A stretch of DNA of 64,000 nt from an uncultured Marinobacter sp. (GCF_946886895.1 NZ_CAMPJO010000006.1:1-64000); one strand, 5' to 3'. Counted from the stretch's first letter, positions 54,218 to 62,917 are shown. Translations and numbers: made by a program. Notes: generated from the letters alone by a model not told the origin.

Positions 54218-55102
54218 TCAGACAGTCACGCCGGCCAGCCGCTTCAGGATAAACTGCTCCAGCGCCTGGGCGGCGGGTGACAGCGACCGGTGAGCGGGTT
54301 TAATAATGCCGATCTGCCGCACGAGTCGTGGCTCGCTCAGGGGGATGAATCGCAACGTACGGTTGTCCATGGGAAAGGCCAGTCGGGGCAGGGTGGTAAT
54401 GCCACTGCCCGCCTCCAGCATGGCGAGCAGGGAAATCATGTTGGAAATATAGAAATCGTTGTTATCCACCAGGCTGGCGGCCGCGGTGTTCTCCAACAGC
54501 CGGGATGTGCCGTTGGCGATAAACCGCTCCCCTCTCAGTTCCTGCCATTTCAGGCTTGGACGGCCTGCCAGCGGGTGGTCCCGGTGCAGCACCACGCCGA
54601 CGTTGTCCTCGAAAAGATGGGTGTAGCGCAAACGATCATCCGGTGACCAGACACTGCTGATGCCCAGATCCGTCTCCCCGCTGGCCACCATGCGGCAGAC
54701 GAATTCCGCGTTCTCATCGTGCAGGTTAATATTGATGCTCGGGTATTCGGCTATGAAGGCTGCCAGGAACTCGGGCATCAGCCGGCTGGCAACTGAAGGC
54801 ACCGTCGCCAGTGTTACCCGTCCCTGATGCCCCTGGGCCATTTGCTGCAGTTCGTTGGCCAGGCGGTCATGCTGTTGAATCAGTTCCCGGAACCTGGGCA
54901 GGCAATACTCGCCGTAGGGTGTGAGTTGTCCCTTGTGATTCTTTTCGAACAACGGCTGCCCGAGCCGTTCCTCCAGGTCACGAATCGCCATGGAAAGTGC
55001 CGGCTGGCTGCGATGGAGCAGCCGTGCCGCGCCGTGGAAGCTGCCTTCCCCCCACACTGCCAACACGTAACGCAGGGGTTGAATTTTAAGTTCCGGAGTC
55101 AT
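54218..55102 (-). CDS. LysR-family transcriptional regulator (divergent to the BCCT/dipeptidase operon)
   Basis: The 294-residue LTTR has an N-terminal winged helix (GSFHGAARLLHRSQPALSMAIRDLEERLGQPLF) and an effector domain. It is divergent from the aldehyde dehydrogenase gene at 55225, with a 122-base space that holds a dyad ATAAG-N5-CTTAT at 55134-55148. It is therefore the likely regulator of the 55.2-62.2 kb operon. Effector unknown. Confidence 0.88.
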   Translation of the reverse strand: MTPELKIQPLRYVLAVWGEGSFHGAARLLHRSQPALSMAIRDLEERLGQPLFEKNHKGQLTPYGEYCLPRFRELIQQHDRLANELQQMAQGHQGRVTLATVPSVASRLMPEFLAAFIAEYPSININLHDENAEFVCRMVASGETDLGISSVWSPDDRLRYTHLFEDNVGVVLHRDHPLAGRPSLKWQELRGERFIANGTSRLLENTAAASLVDNNDFYISNMISLLAMLEAGSGITTLPRLAFPMDNRTLRFIPLSEPRLVRQIGIIKPAHRSLSPAAQALEQFILKRLAGVTV

Positions 55103-55133
55103 GGGTTGTTGTCGCCTCTCTTACGCGGTCAGT

Positions 55134-55148
55134 ATAAGAAATACTTAT
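55134..55148. promoter_or_regulatory. LysR-type operator (T-N11-A) in the divergent promoter
   Basis: ATAAGAAATACTTAT is a dyad of arms ATAAG and CTTAT with a 5-base centre, matching the T-N11-A frame. It lies 32 bases from the LysR start and 77 bases before the aldehyde dehydrogenase ATG, as expected for a LysR recognition site. Confidence 0.55.
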
Positions 55149-55224
55149 CAAATTTGCGATATTTTTGATTATCTTTATTAAAAGTGGGGGGCTAGGCTAG
55201 AGGTTAATCACGAAGGAGGAACCC

Positions 55225-56667
55225 ATGGCACAGTCGCACGCGCTTTACATCGGTGGAGAGTGGATCGCGGGGGAAAACGTCGCCCTGCCGAACCAGAATC
55301 CGTCGGACCTTAACGACATTATCGGTTATTACGACCAGGCAAGCGCCGGCCAGGTCAAGCAGTCTGTCAGGGCTGCCCTGGAGGGCCAGAAAGCATGGGC
55401 CGCCACTGGCCTTGAGGCCCGTTACAGCGTATTGATGGCCATTGGTGACGAGCTCATTGCCCGCAAGGATGAACTGGGTGAGCTGCTGTCCCGGGAAGAG
55501 GGTAAACCGCTGGCGGAAGGCAAGGGTGAGGTCTATCGCTCAGGCCAGTTCTTCCACTATTACGCGGCCGAAGTGCTGCGGCAGATTGATGACCGGGTTG
55601 CTTCTGTACGGCCCGGCGTTGAAATAGAAACCCGCCGAGACCCGCTGGGTGTCGTGGGTGTGATCAGCCCCTGGAATTTCCCCATGGCGACCGCGGTCTG
55701 GAAGATTGCCCCGGCCCTAGCCTTCGGCAACGCGGTGGTATTCAAACCCGCGAATCTGGTGCCGGCAAGCGCCTGGGCGCTGACCGAGATCATCAGCCGT
55801 CAGGGACTGCCTGACGGTGCCTTTAACCTGGTCACAGGCAGTGGTCGCGAGGCCGGTGAAGCGTTAATTACCAGCCCCGATATCCACGCAATCACCTTTA
55901 CCGGCTCCCTGGAGGTTGGGCGTCGCGTGGCTGCTGCCACGGCCACCAACCTTGTGAAATGTCAGCTTGAGATGGGCTCCAAGAACGCCCTGATCGTTTT
56001 GGAGGATGCGGACGTTGACCTGGCGGTGGAGGCTGCGTTCGCCGGGGCCTATTCCGGCTCCGGGCAGAAATGCACCGCCTCCTCCCGACTGATTGTTGCC
56101 GATGCGGTACACGATGAGTTCGTGGCGAAGCTGACCTCAAAACTCGCAGCGGCAACCGTTGGCCCGGCGCTGGATGGAAGCACCGTGATTGGGCCGATTG
56201 CCAGTGAAAGCCAACTGGCGGCTAATCGTCGCTGGGTGGATGTGGCGCTGCAGGAAGGCGCAACCTTGGCCTTCGGCGGTGATGACGTGGATGTCGGGCG
56301 GGAAGGCCACTACATGCAACCGGTGCTGTTTACGGACACCACCAACGACATGGCCATCAACCGTGACGAAGTGTTCGGGCCGGTGGCTTGTGTTATCCGG
56401 GTTCCGGATTACGAAAGTGCCCTGACTACCCTGAACGATACCAACTACGGCCTGACGGCCGGCCTGATGACCCGTTCCCTGCAGCGTGCCAGTGACTTCA
56501 AGGCCCGAGCCGAAACTGGCTGCGTGATGGTCAACCTGGCCACGGCCGGCACCGACTACCACGTGCCGTTTGGTGGTCGTAAGGATTCCAGTTTCGGCCC
56601 TCGTGAGCAGGGACAATACGCCCGGGAGTTCTACACCGTGGTTAAAACCTGCTACACCAAGGCTTGA
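55225..56667 (+). CDS. Aldehyde dehydrogenase (semialdehyde type)
   Basis: This 480-residue enzyme has Asn151 (PWNFP), Glu249 (LEMGSKNALIVL) and catalytic Cys283 (GQKCTASSRLIV). The LEMGSKN and GQxCTASSR motifs recall alpha-ketoglutarate-semialdehyde (2,5-dioxopentanoate) dehydrogenases, but the substrate is not fixed by this. GAAGGAGG precedes the ATG. First gene of the operon regulated by the divergent LysR. Its role would be the last oxidation of a carbon skeleton freed by the other enzymes. Confidence 0.85.
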   Translation: MAQSHALYIGGEWIAGENVALPNQNPSDLNDIIGYYDQASAGQVKQSVRAALEGQKAWAATGLEARYSVLMAIGDELIARKDELGELLSREEGKPLAEGKGEVYRSGQFFHYYAAEVLRQIDDRVASVRPGVEIETRRDPLGVVGVISPWNFPMATAVWKIAPALAFGNAVVFKPANLVPASAWALTEIISRQGLPDGAFNLVTGSGREAGEALITSPDIHAITFTGSLEVGRRVAAATATNLVKCQLEMGSKNALIVLEDADVDLAVEAAFAGAYSGSGQKCTASSRLIVADAVHDEFVAKLTSKLAAATVGPALDGSTVIGPIASESQLAANRRWVDVALQEGATLAFGGDDVDVGREGHYMQPVLFTDTTNDMAINRDEVFGPVACVIRVPDYESALTTLNDTNYGLTAGLMTRSLQRASDFKARAETGCVMVNLATAGTDYHVPFGGRKDSSFGPREQGQYAREFYTVVKTCYTKA

Positions 56668-56678
56668 GGAATCCCACC

Positions 56679-57680
56679 ATGTCACAGTCTGTTCTGACCA
56701 TCGACGGCCTACAGTATTCCAACTGGTCGAGGGCTATCTTCGAGCAAATGCGGGAGGGGGGTGTTGATGCCGTACATGCGACCCTGGTGTATCACGAAAA
56801 CTGCCGAGAAACCCTGCTGCGTTTTGGGGAGTGGCAGCGCCGCTTTGAGGAACATGCAGACCTGATCATGCCGGTGCGGGAAGCCTCGGATATTGAGCTG
56901 GCGCGGGAAAGCCATCGAGTGGGTGTTTTCTTCGGTGCCCAGAACTGCTCACCGATCGAGGATGATATCGACCTGGTAGCCATTATGCGCCGGCTGGGGC
57001 TGCTGATCATGCAGCTCACCTACAATAACCAGAGCCTTTTGGCCTGTGGCTGCTACGAAACGGAAGACAGCGGCATTACCCGGTTTGGCCGGCAGGCGAT
57101 CCGGGAAATGAACCGGGTGGGGATGTTGGTTGATATGTCCCACAGCGCTGAGCGCTCTACGCTGGAGGCCATCGAGTTGTCAGAACGGCCGGTGATTATT
57201 TCACACGCCAATCCTGCGAGCTTTCATCCGGCCAAGCGTAATAAGTCTGACACGGTGTTACGTGCCATTGCGCAAAGTGGTGGCCTCCTCGGCTTCTCGG
57301 TGTATCCGTTTCATCTGAAGAACGGCCCGGACTGCACGCTGGATGATTTCTGCGGCATGGTGGCTGATACCGCCGAGCTGATGGGGATTGATCACATCGG
57401 GATGGGCACGGATTTATGCCAGGCCCAGCCGGAATCGGTGCTGACCTGGATGCGCAATGGCCGCTGGACCAGGGCCATGGACTACGGCGAGGGCAGTCAG
57501 GGAAATGCAGGCTGGCCGTCACCGCTGACCTGGTTCAGCGATAACCGACACTTTCCCGCCATTGTTGAGGGGTTGCGTCAGAAAGGTTTTAACCACGAAG
57601 ACATCGAGAAGATCATGGGCCGGAACTGGCTCAGGCAATTGACCGAGGGCACGCGGCCAGCCTCAGGCACCGTGTTCTGA
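56679..57680 (+). CDS. Peptidase M19 (membrane dipeptidase) homologue with altered metal site
   Basis: The 333-residue protein belongs to the renal dipeptidase family: DMSH (His155), ISHANP (His176), KRNKSD and GMGTD (Asp245) match the C-terminal metal and substrate residues. But the N-terminal HxD motif is absent; its place reads TIDGLQYSNW (residues 7-16). The bridging Glu appears as Gln88 (FGAQN). It therefore cannot form the usual binuclear zinc centre. It has no signal peptide. M19 homologues of this type occur beside dimethylglycine-catabolism genes in Pseudomonas (from memory), hinting at amine-compound degradation. GAGGA lies before the ATG at 56679. Confidence 0.8.
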   Translation: MSQSVLTIDGLQYSNWSRAIFEQMREGGVDAVHATLVYHENCRETLLRFGEWQRRFEEHADLIMPVREASDIELARESHRVGVFFGAQNCSPIEDDIDLVAIMRRLGLLIMQLTYNNQSLLACGCYETEDSGITRFGRQAIREMNRVGMLVDMSHSAERSTLEAIELSERPVIISHANPASFHPAKRNKSDTVLRAIAQSGGLLGFSVYPFHLKNGPDCTLDDFCGMVADTAELMGIDHIGMGTDLCQAQPESVLTWMRNGRWTRAMDYGEGSQGNAGWPSPLTWFSDNRHFPAIVEGLRQKGFNHEDIEKIMGRNWLRQLTEGTRPASGTVF

Positions 57681-57717
57681 GTACTCACTGTTCCAACAAC
57701 AAAAACAGGTAATCGTC

Positions 57718-59337
57718 ATGACAAATGCAGCCAGCTCCACCGCGATCCCCGAAACGGGCATCAGGCGCTTCGGCGACCCGATTGTTCTGGTCCTGAGCGT
57801 CGGTTTCATCCTGCTTTTTCTTGGTTTATCACTGTATGACATCGAGTGGACGGCCGGTCTGATCAGCGAGGGCTTTGCCTGGACGGCCAAGTACCTCGGT
57901 TCCTATTTTCAGCTTCTGTTGCTGCTCACCTTCCTTATCGGTTTGGGGGTGGCGGTTTCGCCTGCGGGCAGCGCCAAGGTTGGCAATATGGAATCGCCGG
58001 AGCTGAGTACGTTCAAGTGGCTGGCCATCATCATGTGTACCCTCCTTGCCGGCGGGGGCGTTTTCTTTGCGGCCGGCGAGCCGGTGTATCATTTCGTGGT
58101 TACGCCGCCGGTGTTTGATACCGCAGCGGGCACGGCAGAGGCGGTGGCGCCGGCCCTGGCGCAATCGTTCATGCACTGGGGGTTTCTGGCCTGGGCGATC
58201 CTGGGAACGCTGTCTGCCATCGTTCTGGCTCACGCTCATTATGTGAAGGGGCAGCCGCTGCAGCCAAGAACCCTGTTGTACCCGGTGTTTGGTGACCGTG
58301 TGATGCATGGGTGGTTCGGCGCCTGTGTCGATTCCGCCTGTGTGATCGCTGTTGTTGCCGGAACGGTCGGCCCGATCGGGTTTCTTGCGACCCAAGTCAG
58401 TTTTGGGTTGCACGAACTGTTTGGTTTCCCCGAGGGCTATGGCACCCAGTTAGTCATTCTGGTGGTACTTGCCGCCGTTTACGTGACCTCCGCCATGACG
58501 GGCATTCACCGTGGTATTCAGATGCTCAGTCGCTTCAATGTGTTTCTTGCCCTGGCGATCGCCGCCGTCATCTTTGTTTTCGGCCCCACACTGTTCCTGA
58601 CCAATGCCTACACCCAGGGGTTCGGTGAATACATCAGCTCTTTCTTTGCCATGGCAACAGTGACCAGCGTGACGGCCGAGGGCTGGTGGATGCAGTGGTG
58701 GACGGTATTCTTCTTTGCCTGGTTCCTCGGTTATGGACCGTTGATGGCCATTTTCGTCGCCCGTATTTCAAGGGGGCGTACCATCCGGCAAATGATTCTT
58801 GCGGTAGGGGTGATGGCGCCGGTGGCTACGACGATCTGGTTTACCTTGCTGGGTGGGTCCGGCATTTTCTATCAGCTCACCGGGGTGATTGACCTGGCCG
58901 AAGCCCTCAATAAGTTCCAGTTTGACGTGGCAACACTCACCATTGCCGAAGCCTTGCCAGGCGGATCCATGATGGCACTTGCGATCCTGTTGCTGACCAC
59001 CATTTTTGTGGCTACCACTGGTGATTCCATGAGTTACGCCATTGCCGTCGTCAGTGCCGGTCACGATGAGCCGGAGCCCGTTGTCCGTGCCTTCTGGGGT
59101 GTGGCTATGGCACTGATGGCGGCGGTGTTACTCTACATGGGAGCAGGTCAGATCAGCGCCTTGCAGCAGTTCATTGTGATCACTGCGATACCGGTTTCGC
59201 TGATTCTTCTGCCATCGCTCTACATCGGCCCCAAATCAGCCTACGCTATGGCACGGGAGCAGGGTATCGTTGCTGCCAGGGGCGAAGTCGCCCTCGTTGG
59301 TGCAACCACCGGTTCGTCCGGGCACTCGGGAGTCTGA
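57718..59337 (+). CDS. BCCT-family transporter with unusual substrate residues
   Basis: This 539-residue transporter has 12 helices of the betaine-choline-carnitine family, with the signature around WWTVFFFAWFLGYGP (327-341) and VARISRGRTIRQM. By motif alignment with BetP, box residues W189 and W194 are kept (W154, W159), while Y197 becomes Leu162 and W374 becomes Phe336. The flexible GxGxG stretch reads LLAGG (109-113). The substrate is therefore probably not plain glycine betaine. No long C-terminal osmosensing tail is present, pointing to nutrient uptake. Confidence 0.85.
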   Translation: MTNAASSTAIPETGIRRFGDPIVLVLSVGFILLFLGLSLYDIEWTAGLISEGFAWTAKYLGSYFQLLLLLTFLIGLGVAVSPAGSAKVGNMESPELSTFKWLAIIMCTLLAGGGVFFAAGEPVYHFVVTPPVFDTAAGTAEAVAPALAQSFMHWGFLAWAILGTLSAIVLAHAHYVKGQPLQPRTLLYPVFGDRVMHGWFGACVDSACVIAVVAGTVGPIGFLATQVSFGLHELFGFPEGYGTQLVILVVLAAVYVTSAMTGIHRGIQMLSRFNVFLALAIAAVIFVFGPTLFLTNAYTQGFGEYISSFFAMATVTSVTAEGWWMQWWTVFFFAWFLGYGPLMAIFVARISRGRTIRQMILAVGVMAPVATTIWFTLLGGSGIFYQLTGVIDLAEALNKFQFDVATLTIAEALPGGSMMALAILLLTTIFVATTGDSMSYAIAVVSAGHDEPEPVVRAFWGVAMALMAAVLLYMGAGQISALQQFIVITAIPVSLILLPSLYIGPKSAYAMAREQGIVAARGEVALVGATTGSSGHSGV

Positions 59338-59340
59338 ATC

Positions 59341-61071
59341 GTGGCAGTCCGGTCAGATATAAAGTCCGAGTTGACGTTACGTCCCTCTGACCAGGTCATG
59401 AATCTGGTTCGGCTCGGAAGCCTTCATGCCAGCCGGCTAAGCTTCTCCCGCAGCCTCGTTCGCCAGATGGCCCGGGAGGACTGGACAGTAACAAACGTGC
59501 GTTTTGAGCTTGATGCCGAGGGCCACGGTATTGTCATTTACCGTCTGAAAACACCTCATCATACCTACCATGGGGTGGTGTTTTCCCAACAACTGGCCCC
59601 GGAGCGTCGGTCTGACCGGGTGATTGCCGAAGCCTGGGACGTGACCTTCGCCCTGTTGGAAGGGGAAGTGGAAGACAGCCTGCTGGAACAGATGGCGGCG
59701 AACGTACCGCTGCAGGAAGCCGGCCGGCAGCATCCTCGGTTGCTGGTGCTGTCCCGTGCCAACAAAAGCCTGAGAAATTTCAGCCATTTTGTTGATGCCC
59801 TGGCGGCAGGTCGGCAACCAGACCCAGCCTGGTTAACCCGGGTTGGCTATCTTTACCGCACTACCGCAGTCTATGGTAATGGCAAATTTGGCATTGCTGA
59901 TTACGCTCGTCTGCAAAACAACCCGGATTTCAACCGGCCTTTTTCGGCACAGATGTTTGCGGTTTACCTGTTGCGTCACTTTTCGGTCCAGCAGGTGGAG
60001 CATCTCGCCCAATGCCGTTCGCCGGAACGTGCCGTTGCCCTGCACCCGTCGTTGCAGCGTTACCTTGGCATTGGTAACTCCACGGGTCTTGGTATGGCGC
60101 CCTTTCTGATCAACCACCCCCAACTGATCCAGCAATGGGTTTGTTGTCGTGAGCGGGCACTGGCTTACGCCCGTGAGCAACTGCCCAGCGAGGCCAGCCG
60201 TCGCGAACTTCTGTCGTTATTGAGCCGGGCGCACTGGCACTTTGCGGAGACTGTGACAGAAGATGCTGAACAGACCCACCGCAATGAGGGCACTGTTGTC
60301 TCCATTGAGTCGGTGATCGAATGGCTGCAAAGGACCCCGGCCACGCCCGGCCTCTGGAACGATTTGCTGGCCTGGGCCGACGAGCAATGCTCGCTGGAGG
60401 CACAGGAATTGATTAATACGCTGTTGATTGAACTTTATCCAGACCTGATCGACACGGTGGAAAACCAGCTTGGCTGTGAGGAAATACTCGAGCTTCAGCC
60501 GGAAATGCGCGCCGTGACCCTGAAGCAGCACATCGAGACCCGCTTCGCCTGGGCGCTGGATTATGATCCCAAAGACCCCGACCACCAATACTGGTTCTGG
60601 TACCGCTCGGCGGAAAAAGAGGAGCCAAGGCTGGGCGTACGCTCGACTGAACCCGGGGTCGAGAAAGAGATGCCTCTGGCTATCGGGCCCCGGATTTACC
60701 GGACGCATCAGCTACTGGATGCCTTTCTGGACCGCTGTCCCCGTGGCTCCGTGGTGGAGTTCCTGATGGCGCATCCGCGCCAGAAGGAATGTGTGCGTCG
60801 TATCCAGACCATGGCGAATACTCCCTACGGTGAAATTCAGGCGAACCTCTGGCACAGGGACATGAAGCCCATACACTTGCTGCGGACCAAGCTGTCGTTT
60901 TTCGGCGCCAGCCGGTTTGATCCCAAATCTGATCGTTGGGTCAGGGTAACCCTGTTCCAGGGCGCCCCCCTGTTTTGCGAACTGTTCAGTGATCATGGCA
61001 CCGACAAGGCACGCCTGGCGGAGCTGGACGACTGGAGTTTTCCCGTACAACCCGATCTGGATGCGCAATGA
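59341..61071 (+). CDS. Unrecognised 576-residue protein in the BCCT/dipeptidase operon
   Basis: I do not recognise this family. The protein has no signal peptide and no membrane helix, so it is cytoplasmic. Notable stretches are YGNGKFGIADY, LGIGNSTGLGMAPFLINHP (glycine-rich, perhaps a binding loop), and a C-terminal part with NLWHRDMKPIHLLRTK and KLSFFGASRFDPKSDRWV. Acidic and aromatic residues are common (DYDPKDPDHQYWFWYR). It starts at a GTG three bases after the BCCT stop and its stop overlaps the next ATG, so it is firmly part of the operon. It is a candidate for the key enzyme of the pathway. Confidence 0.65.
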   Translation: MAVRSDIKSELTLRPSDQVMNLVRLGSLHASRLSFSRSLVRQMAREDWTVTNVRFELDAEGHGIVIYRLKTPHHTYHGVVFSQQLAPERRSDRVIAEAWDVTFALLEGEVEDSLLEQMAANVPLQEAGRQHPRLLVLSRANKSLRNFSHFVDALAAGRQPDPAWLTRVGYLYRTTAVYGNGKFGIADYARLQNNPDFNRPFSAQMFAVYLLRHFSVQQVEHLAQCRSPERAVALHPSLQRYLGIGNSTGLGMAPFLINHPQLIQQWVCCRERALAYAREQLPSEASRRELLSLLSRAHWHFAETVTEDAEQTHRNEGTVVSIESVIEWLQRTPATPGLWNDLLAWADEQCSLEAQELINTLLIELYPDLIDTVENQLGCEEILELQPEMRAVTLKQHIETRFAWALDYDPKDPDHQYWFWYRSAEKEEPRLGVRSTEPGVEKEMPLAIGPRIYRTHQLLDAFLDRCPRGSVVEFLMAHPRQKECVRRIQTMANTPYGEIQANLWHRDMKPIHLLRTKLSFFGASRFDPKSDRWVRVTLFQGAPLFCELFSDHGTDKARLAELDDWSFPVQPDLDAQ

Positions 61072-61835
61072 AAGTCTCATTCAACGAATTGCAGGGCATC
61101 GGCCGCAAAGCCTTTATCGGTATTGGTTTCGCCGAGGGTGACGCCATTGATGCCGCCGAAATGGTGGCCTGGATGGAAGCCCATGGCCTTGGCGGCGTTG
61201 ACGCACTGAAAAAAGGCCTGCGGTTTCTTTTGACCGAGGATCAGGATGAATCGCCGACGCTGATCTACCAGGATGCCGACTTCAGTGTGCTGGATGCGCA
61301 TAACCACAGCATTCTGGGGAATGCCAGCCTCGCTGTGGAGCTGGGCTACGCCCGGGCCCGGGCCAGGGGGCTATCCATCACCAAGGTTCGTCATTGCCAT
61401 AATCGCATCCTGATCATTGGTTACCTGTCCAGGCTCGCCCGCCGGGGTATGAACGTGACCGCCTTCTGGCGCAACGCGCACAACCCGTTGGCGGAGCTTG
61501 TGGTCGGGTTCAGGGCCGGCCACCCGGTTCCCGAAATCTGCTTCTACAGCCTGGAGGAGGTTCCTGAGGACACTGAGAAAAACGACGGTATCACCCTGAT
61601 TATGGCGAACCATGTCGACTTGCTGCCAAGCCTGCGCTCAGAGTATGCGCTGACCAACCTGATGCGCCAGACCGAGGAAGACCTGGAAAAGCAACGGAAC
61701 CGGGCGCTGGTTGAAGGTATGGAGGTGGACGATGAGCTTTGGCATAACCTCAAATCCCTGGCCGACCGACTACTGGTTGAGGCGACCGATGCGTCCCGGA
61801 GCGGTGCTGGTGCAGGTACCAGCGACAACGACTGA
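61068..61835 (+). CDS. DUF3726-like protein
   Basis: The 255-residue protein starts MKVSFNELQGIGRKAFIGIG and contains EGDAIDAAEMVAWMEAHGLGGVDAL, a pattern I associate with DUF3726. The early region recalls the N-terminus of the LDH2/malate dehydrogenase fold, but no nucleotide motif is clear. No signal peptide. Its ATG overlaps the stop of the 576-residue protein (ATGA), so the two are probably made in equal amounts and may form a complex. Confidence 0.6.
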   Translation: MKVSFNELQGIGRKAFIGIGFAEGDAIDAAEMVAWMEAHGLGGVDALKKGLRFLLTEDQDESPTLIYQDADFSVLDAHNHSILGNASLAVELGYARARARGLSITKVRHCHNRILIIGYLSRLARRGMNVTAFWRNAHNPLAELVVGFRAGHPVPEICFYSLEEVPEDTEKNDGITLIMANHVDLLPSLRSEYALTNLMRQTEEDLEKQRNRALVEGMEVDDELWHNLKSLADRLLVEATDASRSGAGAGTSDND

Positions 61836-61849
61836 ACAGAGAGCTATCG

Positions 61850-62248
61850 ATGACTTCCAACACCACCATTACGCCGATTGCAACGGAGCTGCCACGCTCA
61901 AAAGCGCCCCTGGAATGGGCGGTTAGCGCCAACGGCATTCTTTTTACCGCCCAGATTCCGATCGATGCCAGTGGCCAGGTGGTTGCTGGTGGTATTGAGG
62001 CCCAGACGCGGCAAGCCATGGAAAACCTCAGGCACACGCTGGACTGTGCCGGGGGTGGCATGGCCAGCCTCACTCAGGCCCTTATTTATGTGACCGACCG
62101 GGACCATCTCGGAACGGTGAATCTGGTCTACGCGGAATACGTCGAAGCGCCTTATCCCAACCGGGCAGCGGTTATTGTCTCAGGGTTTGCGCGGGAAGAG
62201 ATGCTGGTCGAGATTGTAGCTTACGCTGCCGTTGGCGCGGCCGTATAA
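61850..62248 (+). CDS. RidA/YjgF family protein
   Basis: The 132-residue protein has the RidA fold marks: LFTAQIPID-like strand (GILFTAQIP), QTRQAMENLRHTLDCAG, KALIYVTDRD-like strand and PNRAAVIVSGF. RidA proteins hydrolyse reactive enamines and imines that arise from PLP or amino-acid oxidising enzymes. It lacks the exact RPYPA Arg signature of archetypal RidA (here YPNRAAV), with the Arg one position off. Its presence at the end of this operon suggests that an imine is formed in the pathway. Confidence 0.82.
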   Translation: MTSNTTITPIATELPRSKAPLEWAVSANGILFTAQIPIDASGQVVAGGIEAQTRQAMENLRHTLDCAGGGMASLTQALIYVTDRDHLGTVNLVYAEYVEAPYPNRAAVIVSGFAREEMLVEIVAYAAVGAAV

Positions 62249-62338
62249 CGTTTTCGTAAGCAACCTTACTTGATGTGGGGCGCACGTTTATGGAGGATGA
62301 ATCCCTGAAATTCAACGGACTTGAAAGCGAGGTTGATC

Positions 62339-62626
62339 ATGTCACTGAAAGACGAACTGATCCGGAAAGCCGAAGCCCAGTTGGATACGTGGGAGAAAGA
62401 AGCCGATGCTCTGGAGGCTGAAGCCGAGGCCAAAGAGTCTGAAGCCGAAAATCAGAAAGCCAGCGCCGATATCCAACAAAGCGCCTCCGACGCCCTGCGT
62501 TCGGTACAGGATAAAATCTCAGACGGTCGGAAAAAGCTCGATGAGATCAAACAGAGCGGCGAGGATAATGTTGAGTCGGTTCGCGGGAAGCTGGCAGATC
62601 TGGTTGGGCCCTCGGGCAAGCGTTAG
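62339..62626 (+). CDS. Small charged coiled-coil protein
   Basis: The 95-residue product is almost wholly helical and highly charged, with Glu/Ala/Lys heptad-like repeats (KEADALEAEAEAKESEAE). It has no signal peptide and no cysteine. Function unknown; resemblance to LEA-like or YtxH-adjacent small proteins is only superficial. The ATG at 62339 is chosen over one at 62321. It is followed by the convergent TusA-family gene. Confidence 0.6.
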   Translation: MSLKDELIRKAEAQLDTWEKEADALEAEAEAKESEAENQKASADIQQSASDALRSVQDKISDGRKKLDEIKQSGEDNVESVRGKLADLVGPSGKR

Positions 62627-62653
62627 CCCCCTGCTACGTACCCGGTTCGTTGC

Positions 62654-62917
62654 CTAGGCCAGACGGATACGATAACGAACGACGCCCACATCCTCTTCCC
62701 GGATCCATTCAATCCGGTGACCAGTGATTTCGCAAAGAGCCTGTAAGTCCTTGCGGCCACTGGGGTCGTCGGTGAGCAATTCCACCTGTGTTCCACTTGG
62801 TAAACCCTGGGTACGCTTTTTGAAGCGCAAGATGGGAAGAGGGCACACCAGGCCGACGGCATCGATCTGGTGTATCCCTGTCTGATGGGCTTCGGACTGA
62901 TCAGTCAAGCCGGACAC
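62654..62917 (-). CDS. TusA/SirA-family sulfur carrier
   Basis: The 87-residue protein has the family motif CPLPILRFKK (Cys25 would carry the persulfide) and the strand pattern LLTDDPSGRKDLQALCEITGH. Its neighbour is a formate dehydrogenase operon; assembly of the formate dehydrogenase sulfido ligand needs sulfur transfer by FdhD, so a TusA-like carrier may feed it. The start appears to be a GTG at 62917 that lies inside the 41-residue gene (17 bases overlap). Confidence 0.82.
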   Translation of the reverse strand: MSGLTDQSEAHQTGIHQIDAVGLVCPLPILRFKKRTQGLPSGTQVELLTDDPSGRKDLQALCEITGHRIEWIREEDVGVVRYRIRLA

